Position numbers and translations under genes: made by a program
In this document: in pieces, positions 60,576 through 64,000 of the stretch
Layout: every line of letters begins with the position of its first letter
How positions within the stretch are numbered: the first letter of the stretch is position 1
IMG/VR virus record: IMGVR_UViG_3300027839_000007
Span: 21,546 to 85,545 of that record
Strand: one strand, 5' to 3'
Source: a virus
DNA length: 64,000 nt
Notes under the pieces: model-generated
The model's database searches: none
Seen by the model: the letters and a program-made list of their open reading frames with translations, nothing else
What the model was told of the DNA's origin: nothing

Positions 60576-62024
60576 ATGATTAAAGTCATCACACCCAGTG
60601 CCTGGAACTTTGATGAGCCGATTGTGCAGATTGTGAAAGTGGCGAAGAGTGGCCTGCAGGGTGACGATCTTCGTTCTTTCATCAAGAGAGCTGGTCACAA
60701 GTTTGCCGACAAAGTCCAGAGCATTGACCTGTCTCCCGGCGAGGTTCCGGTGCACCTGATCGCACTCGGCGCTACCGAGTACTATGGCCCTAATCGTAAT
60801 GGCGATGGTTTCACCGAGGATACCTGCCGTAAGCACCACTCCTCTTTCCAGAAGAATGCGCACTGGTATCGGAATCACAAGAACAAGGATTCGAAGAAGA
60901 GCTACGGCATCGTTAAGTTGTCGCACTACAACGATGACATGAAGCGCGTTGAGCTCATCATTGCATTGAACTCAACCAAGGAAGCGGCCAAACGCAACGG
61001 CGGCCTGGTCGCTAGTGACGAGATGGAGAAGCTGGCGAAAGGTGATGACATCGCCGTGTCCATGGCTTGTCGTGTGCCTTTCGATGTTTGCAGTGGATGC
61101 GGTAACCGTGCCCGTAGTCGTAATGATTACTGCAATGGCGCACTATGTAAGCACGGTGGACTGAAATCAAACATTGGTACGGTACTGGAAGATGGACATA
61201 TTCTTCATGCCGACAACCCTGATCCTGATTTTTTCGATATCAGCCGGGTGTTTCGTCCTGCTGACAGGATTGCGTATACACTGGGGCGTATCGAGAAGGC
61301 AGCGGCCTCCGGACAAGTGATTTCCGGAGCCGAGTTGGCTGAAGAATTTGGATTGAATGCTCCTGCCGTACTTTCTATTGGCGCCAATAGAAATACCAAA
61401 ACAGCACAGCAGATACTCTGCGCGCACGAGCTGGCTGCGCTGGAGCAGGAGCTTCCTAGTGATGGTTACCTGTATAAGGAGGGGCGTTTGGCACGTATGC
61501 CCGCGCCTCCAGTCGTTCAGTTTGTAACTACTACGAAGCTAGCGCACCTGGTGCGTGCGCTAGCGCAGGAGGAGATTATACTCCCTGTCGAAGAATTTCT
61601 AACGATCGTGCACGGAGACACTGAGAAGTCGGCTTCGGTAGCGCCGGAAGTGGCAAATCAACTTCCCAGCATCTACACTCGCCTTACTAGCGATCGTCAA
61701 CAGCTGGAATCAGATGCAGCTAACAACCCCTATTTCACTGATTCGCTGGATACTCCCAGCGAATACCGTAAGTGGGCGGCGGCTATTGCTCCTGACTATT
61801 CGTACAGTCAAGAGCACGTGACCGTACGTTCACAGAGATCTGCATTGCGTGGTTTGACTAAGACTGCCAGTATTAGGCAGATCCCGGTTTCCACCAACAA
61901 CTCCGCAGAACAACTCGCACGGCAATATGCCTTGTATAAAATCGCCTCTCTGTTACAGTTTCCGGCACAGAAGGGCAGATCTGAGTTGACACTGTCTGCA
62001 TGTATAATGCAAAATTACATCTGA
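60576..62024 (+). CDS. Prohead-protease-like protein with Cys/His insertion, 482 aa
   Basis: The N-terminal half matches the serine prohead-protease pattern: G-P-N-R-N-G-D-G-F (71-79), then N-H-K-N with candidate catalytic H101 followed by G-I-V (111-113), then candidate Ser162 in D-D-I-A-V-S-M-A-C. Inserted after the Ser is a probable zinc knuckle C172-x2-C175-x10-C186-x4-C191-x-H193. The C-terminal half is helical, with T-E-K-S-A and L-T-K-T-A. Expected to mature the capsid before DNA packaging. Position directly before a scaffold-like gene and the capsid start supports the call. Contains palindrome copy 4. Confidence 0.7.
   Translation: MIKVITPSAWNFDEPIVQIVKVAKSGLQGDDLRSFIKRAGHKFADKVQSIDLSPGEVPVHLIALGATEYYGPNRNGDGFTEDTCRKHHSSFQKNAHWYRNHKNKDSKKSYGIVKLSHYNDDMKRVELIIALNSTKEAAKRNGGLVASDEMEKLAKGDDIAVSMACRVPFDVCSGCGNRARSRNDYCNGALCKHGGLKSNIGTVLEDGHILHADNPDPDFFDISRVFRPADRIAYTLGRIEKAAASGQVISGAELAEEFGLNAPAVLSIGANRNTKTAQQILCAHELAALEQELPSDGYLYKEGRLARMPAPPVVQFVTTTKLAHLVRALAQEEIILPVEEFLTIVHGDTEKSASVAPEVANQLPSIYTRLTSDRQQLESDAANNPYFTDSLDTPSEYRKWAAAIAPDYSYSQEHVTVRSQRSALRGLTKTASIRQIPVSTNNSAEQLARQYALYKIASLLQFPAQKGRSELTLSACIMQNYI
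61372..61393. promoter_or_regulatory. Palindrome copy 4 inside the protease gene (22 bp)
   Basis: A perfect 22-bp inverted repeat around TATTGGCGCCAATA within the coding sequence of the protease-like gene, where it encodes S-I-G-A-N-R. It is the only copy not in a gene gap. A binding site kept here would constrain the protein sequence. Confidence 0.65.
61987..62009 (+). promoter_or_regulatory. Possible promoter before scaffold/capsid genes
   Basis: TTGACA at 61987-61992 and TATAAT at 62004-62009 are both perfect consensus hexamers, but only 11 bases apart instead of about 17. The site is in the last codons of the protease-like gene and would lead into the scaffold and capsid genes. Function is uncertain because of the short spacing. 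Confidence 0.3.
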
Positions 62025-62099
62025 TGCCGGAGTGAATCTATTGAAACAGCTTCGGTGCTTTTGCCCGGGGCGCACACGTCGTCAAAGGAGTGACAAATA

Positions 62100-63434
62100 A
62101 TGTCCCAAACGTCAACCACTTCGCAGCTGTTCGGACAGCTCAGTGAGTTTATGGAAGAGATTCAGTCTGAGAAGTCCGCGGCGCATGAAAAAGACCCCGG
62201 CGGCCACGATGGCCCGTCAAGTCATCCTTCTGCTGATGTGGATGATTCGCTTAATGACGCTTCCGAAGGAGCGCGTAGCGCCGAGAACTCATCTGATATC
62301 AAAGCTGACGTAGGCGGCAAGGATATCGACTCGACATCCGAAGCCTCCCCCGGTGATGGTGATGATAACCAGCTAAACATGGGGCTGAATCAAAGTTCCA
62401 CTGGCGAAGATCCCGCCGTCGAAGATGATTTCAAGGGTGATAAAGAGGATCCTGGTACAGCGGCAGTTGCCGACGTCAAAGACGGCGAAAAGTACGGGGA
62501 GCTCGCAGAGAAATACGCTTCGGTTTCATTCGCAGAAGCCAGTGATCGCGCCCTGACGCTGGGCAACGAGATCCTGGCCAGTTTTGCCACCGGTGCTACG
62601 GCTACCAAGCAGGCTGGTGTGCAGGCGGCCACGCAGGAAAACCCTACCCAGGTCCAGCCTGAGGCAGAAAAGTCTGCCGAAGCTGGCTACGCGCTGGCGG
62701 CTGCGCTCGGTATGGAGAAGATGTCTTCTGACGAACGCGTTTCCGCGAGTATTGAGCAGACTATCAAGGATGCTCAATTGGACGCTGATCTGGTTGGTGG
62801 CTACCTGAGCGACCTGGCGCAGAACGTCGAAAAGGGAGCGGAAGGCGAACTTCCTCCTGAACTGCTCGACCCCACCAGCGGAGCCGCTGAGGGTGACATC
62901 GAAGGCGCACCTTCCGGGATGGAGGAAGGTGGAGACGGAGGCATTGAAGAGCTCCTCGGCGGCGGAGAAGAGCCAATGATGGGCGGCGAAGAAGATCCCA
63001 TGATGGGTGGCGGCGAAGAAGATCCCATGATGGGTGGCGGCGATGTCGGCGCCGAGGACGTTGAGGGTATTTTGGGCGGGCTCGAAGGTCCTCCGGATGA
63101 GGGTCTTGGAGAAGAAGAGGCGCTGCAGGAATTGGCTATGGCGCTGGATGAACTCGGTATTGCGCCGGAAGATTTGGTTGCCGCGGCCGAGGGTGCCGGA
63201 GGAGGCGGACTCGGAGGAGAAGGACTCGGAGGAGAAGGACTCGGAGGAGAAGGACTCGTAGAAGGCGGCGGACAAGAACTTCCCATGGAAGTTGCGGCTG
63301 AGTGCAAAAAGCTGGCGTCTGCTGTTCAAGGTTTTAAGCGAGCTGGAAAATTCCGCCTCAAATCGGCCACGAATGACCGTGAGCGGAAGATTCGGGATCT
63401 TATGAAAGCTCATGTCATGGAACTCGTCGGTTAA
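62100..63434 (+). CDS. Acidic scaffold-like protein, 444 aa
   Basis: Very acidic, Glu/Asp/Gly/Ala-rich; E-K-S-A occurs twice (about 24 and 199), with M-M-G-G repeats (E-E-D-P-M-M-G-G-G, about 296-318) and G-L-G-G-E repeats (about 369-383). The C-terminus is basic and helical, as capsid-binding ends of scaffolds are. Located between the protease-like gene and the probable capsid gene, so an internal scaffold is the natural reading. AAAGGAG lies upstream of the ATG. Confidence 0.65.
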   Translation: MSQTSTTSQLFGQLSEFMEEIQSEKSAAHEKDPGGHDGPSSHPSADVDDSLNDASEGARSAENSSDIKADVGGKDIDSTSEASPGDGDDNQLNMGLNQSSTGEDPAVEDDFKGDKEDPGTAAVADVKDGEKYGELAEKYASVSFAEASDRALTLGNEILASFATGATATKQAGVQAATQENPTQVQPEAEKSAEAGYALAAALGMEKMSSDERVSASIEQTIKDAQLDADLVGGYLSDLAQNVEKGAEGELPPELLDPTSGAAEGDIEGAPSGMEEGGDGGIEELLGGGEEPMMGGEEDPMMGGGEEDPMMGGGDVGAEDVEGILGGLEGPPDEGLGEEEALQELAMALDELGIAPEDLVAAAEGAGGGGLGGEGLGGEGLGGEGLVEGGGQELPMEVAAECKKLASAVQGFKRAGKFRLKSATNDRERKIRDLMKAHVMELVG

Positions 63435-63448
63435 GGCAGTTCCAGGTT

Positions 63449-63457
63449 TGATAAAAT
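63449..63457 (+). promoter_or_regulatory. Extended -10 candidate
   Basis: TGATAAAAT, an extended -10 element, 19 bases before the 63476 gene; no clear -35. It may drive the gene group that includes the probable capsid gene. Confidence 0.3.
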
Positions 63458-63475
63458 ATCACGGAGGATTACCAA

Positions 63476-63883
63476 ATGTCGCAATCAACAATTGCGCAGA
63501 AGGTTATCGATCACATCGGATTTTCTTCTGCCGCTATCGATAAAGCCGGTCAGGCAATTGAAGCGCAGAAAGCAATCACTGAGAAGTGCGCGCAGCTCAT
63601 TCCAGCTGCCGTGGACGCGATGATTGCTAAGGGTTTGATCGAGCCCGATGAGAAGGAAGCTGCTGCGACAGCTTTGACGGATCCTGCCCAGGTCATCGAG
63701 ATCTTAACGAAGACGGCAGAACGTCACGACGAATCTGTTCCGGGTACGCTCGGCCAGCCGACTCAGAAATCTGCCGCGGTATATAACAGTCTGGAAAGTC
63801 CGTATGTGGGTTCACGTACTCCGGGTCCCACAGAATCTGATCGACGATTGTTTGAAGGTCTCGGTCTGAGCTATACGGGTTGA
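63476..63883 (+). CDS. Helical head-region protein, 135 aa
   Basis: ACGGAGG precedes the ATG. Helical, Ala-rich N-terminal 80 residues with L-T-K-T-A, then T-Q-K-S-A-A-V-Y-N-S-L-E-S-P-Y-V-G and a Gly/Pro-rich end. Possibly a capsid cofactor; position is the only support for that. Confidence 0.7.
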   Translation: MSQSTIAQKVIDHIGFSSAAIDKAGQAIEAQKAITEKCAQLIPAAVDAMIAKGLIEPDEKEAAATALTDPAQVIEILTKTAERHDESVPGTLGQPTQKSAAVYNSLESPYVGSRTPGPTESDRRLFEGLGLSYTG

Positions 63884-63932
63884 CCAGCTTGTTTCAAGGG
63901 ACTGTTAAATCCAACACGGAGGTTGAATAATC

Positions 63933-64000
63933 ATGGCTGCTCCTACTCAAATGTTTACGAACACTCTTGACGCGGTCAAGGGATGGTTTCACGAAGCTGC
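63933..64000 (+). CDS. Start of probable major capsid gene (cut by window end)
   Basis: ATG after CGGAGG; 22 residues are visible, M-A-A-P-T-Q-M-F-T-N-T-L-D-A-V-K-G-W. Nothing in so short a stretch proves the identity; the order protease, scaffold, small protein, next gene is the usual order for a major capsid protein. Confidence 0.4.
   Translation, partial: MAAPTQMFTNTLDAVKGWFHEA

Overview
The window reads as one unbroken late-gene region of a very large tailed bacteriophage (jumbo-phage type). Every supported gene is on the + strand, genes are packed with frequent ATGA/TAATG overlaps, and there are no insertion sequences, tRNAs or chromosomal housekeeping operons. A portal-like protein (5129-7021) lies near the left end. 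A prohead-protease-like protein, an acidic scaffold-like protein and the start of a probable capsid gene (60576-64000) lie at the right end. The host cannot be named from this sequence. Several signal peptides and lipoprotein signals show that products are sent to a bacterial envelope.

Layout. 1-160: a 37-bp-period direct repeat. 182-5098: small unknown genes, a structured gene-free stretch (1766-2030) and one strong terminator (4193-4235). 5129-12325: portal-like protein, then three glycosyltransferase-like genes interleaved with a tubulin/FtsZ homologue and a VDEP-repeat protein, a DUF1599/MazG-like protein and a degenerate HNH protein. 12391-24549: a SET-domain protein and three large glycine-zipper, low-complexity proteins (two near 1500 aa), probably virion or DNA-ejection components. 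24739-31566: small genes (zincin, holin-like, membrane, a fourth glycosyltransferase) and two more large disordered proteins. 31670-40765: an unusual run of exported, lipoprotein and membrane proteins, including a trypsin-like protease, a PD-(D/E)XK-type protein with signal peptide, a papain-like protease and a thioredoxin-like lipoprotein. 40831-53294: a multisubunit-type RNA polymerase in an odd arrangement. 53401-64000: structural and head genes.

The central find is the RNA polymerase. A single 1480-aa protein (42898-47340) carries the whole beta subunit followed directly by the N-terminal half of beta', including the catalytic DFDGD. The other half of beta' (bridge helix, trigger loop) is a separate gene at 50980-52833, four genes away. 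I see no alpha, omega or sigma. Together with the tubulin homologue this resembles the biology of phiKZ-type jumbo phages, but the fusion/split pattern differs from the phiKZ and AR9 arrangements I know.

Other unexplained structure: a near-identical perfect palindrome with core TATTGGCGCCAATA at four places (three just upstream of genes, one inside the protease gene), the 37-bp repeat at the left end, a recurring E/T-K-x-A motif across the probable virion proteins, and several short genes (40-52 aa) joined by overlaps. Functional assignments rest on motifs read by eye, and no database search was possible.
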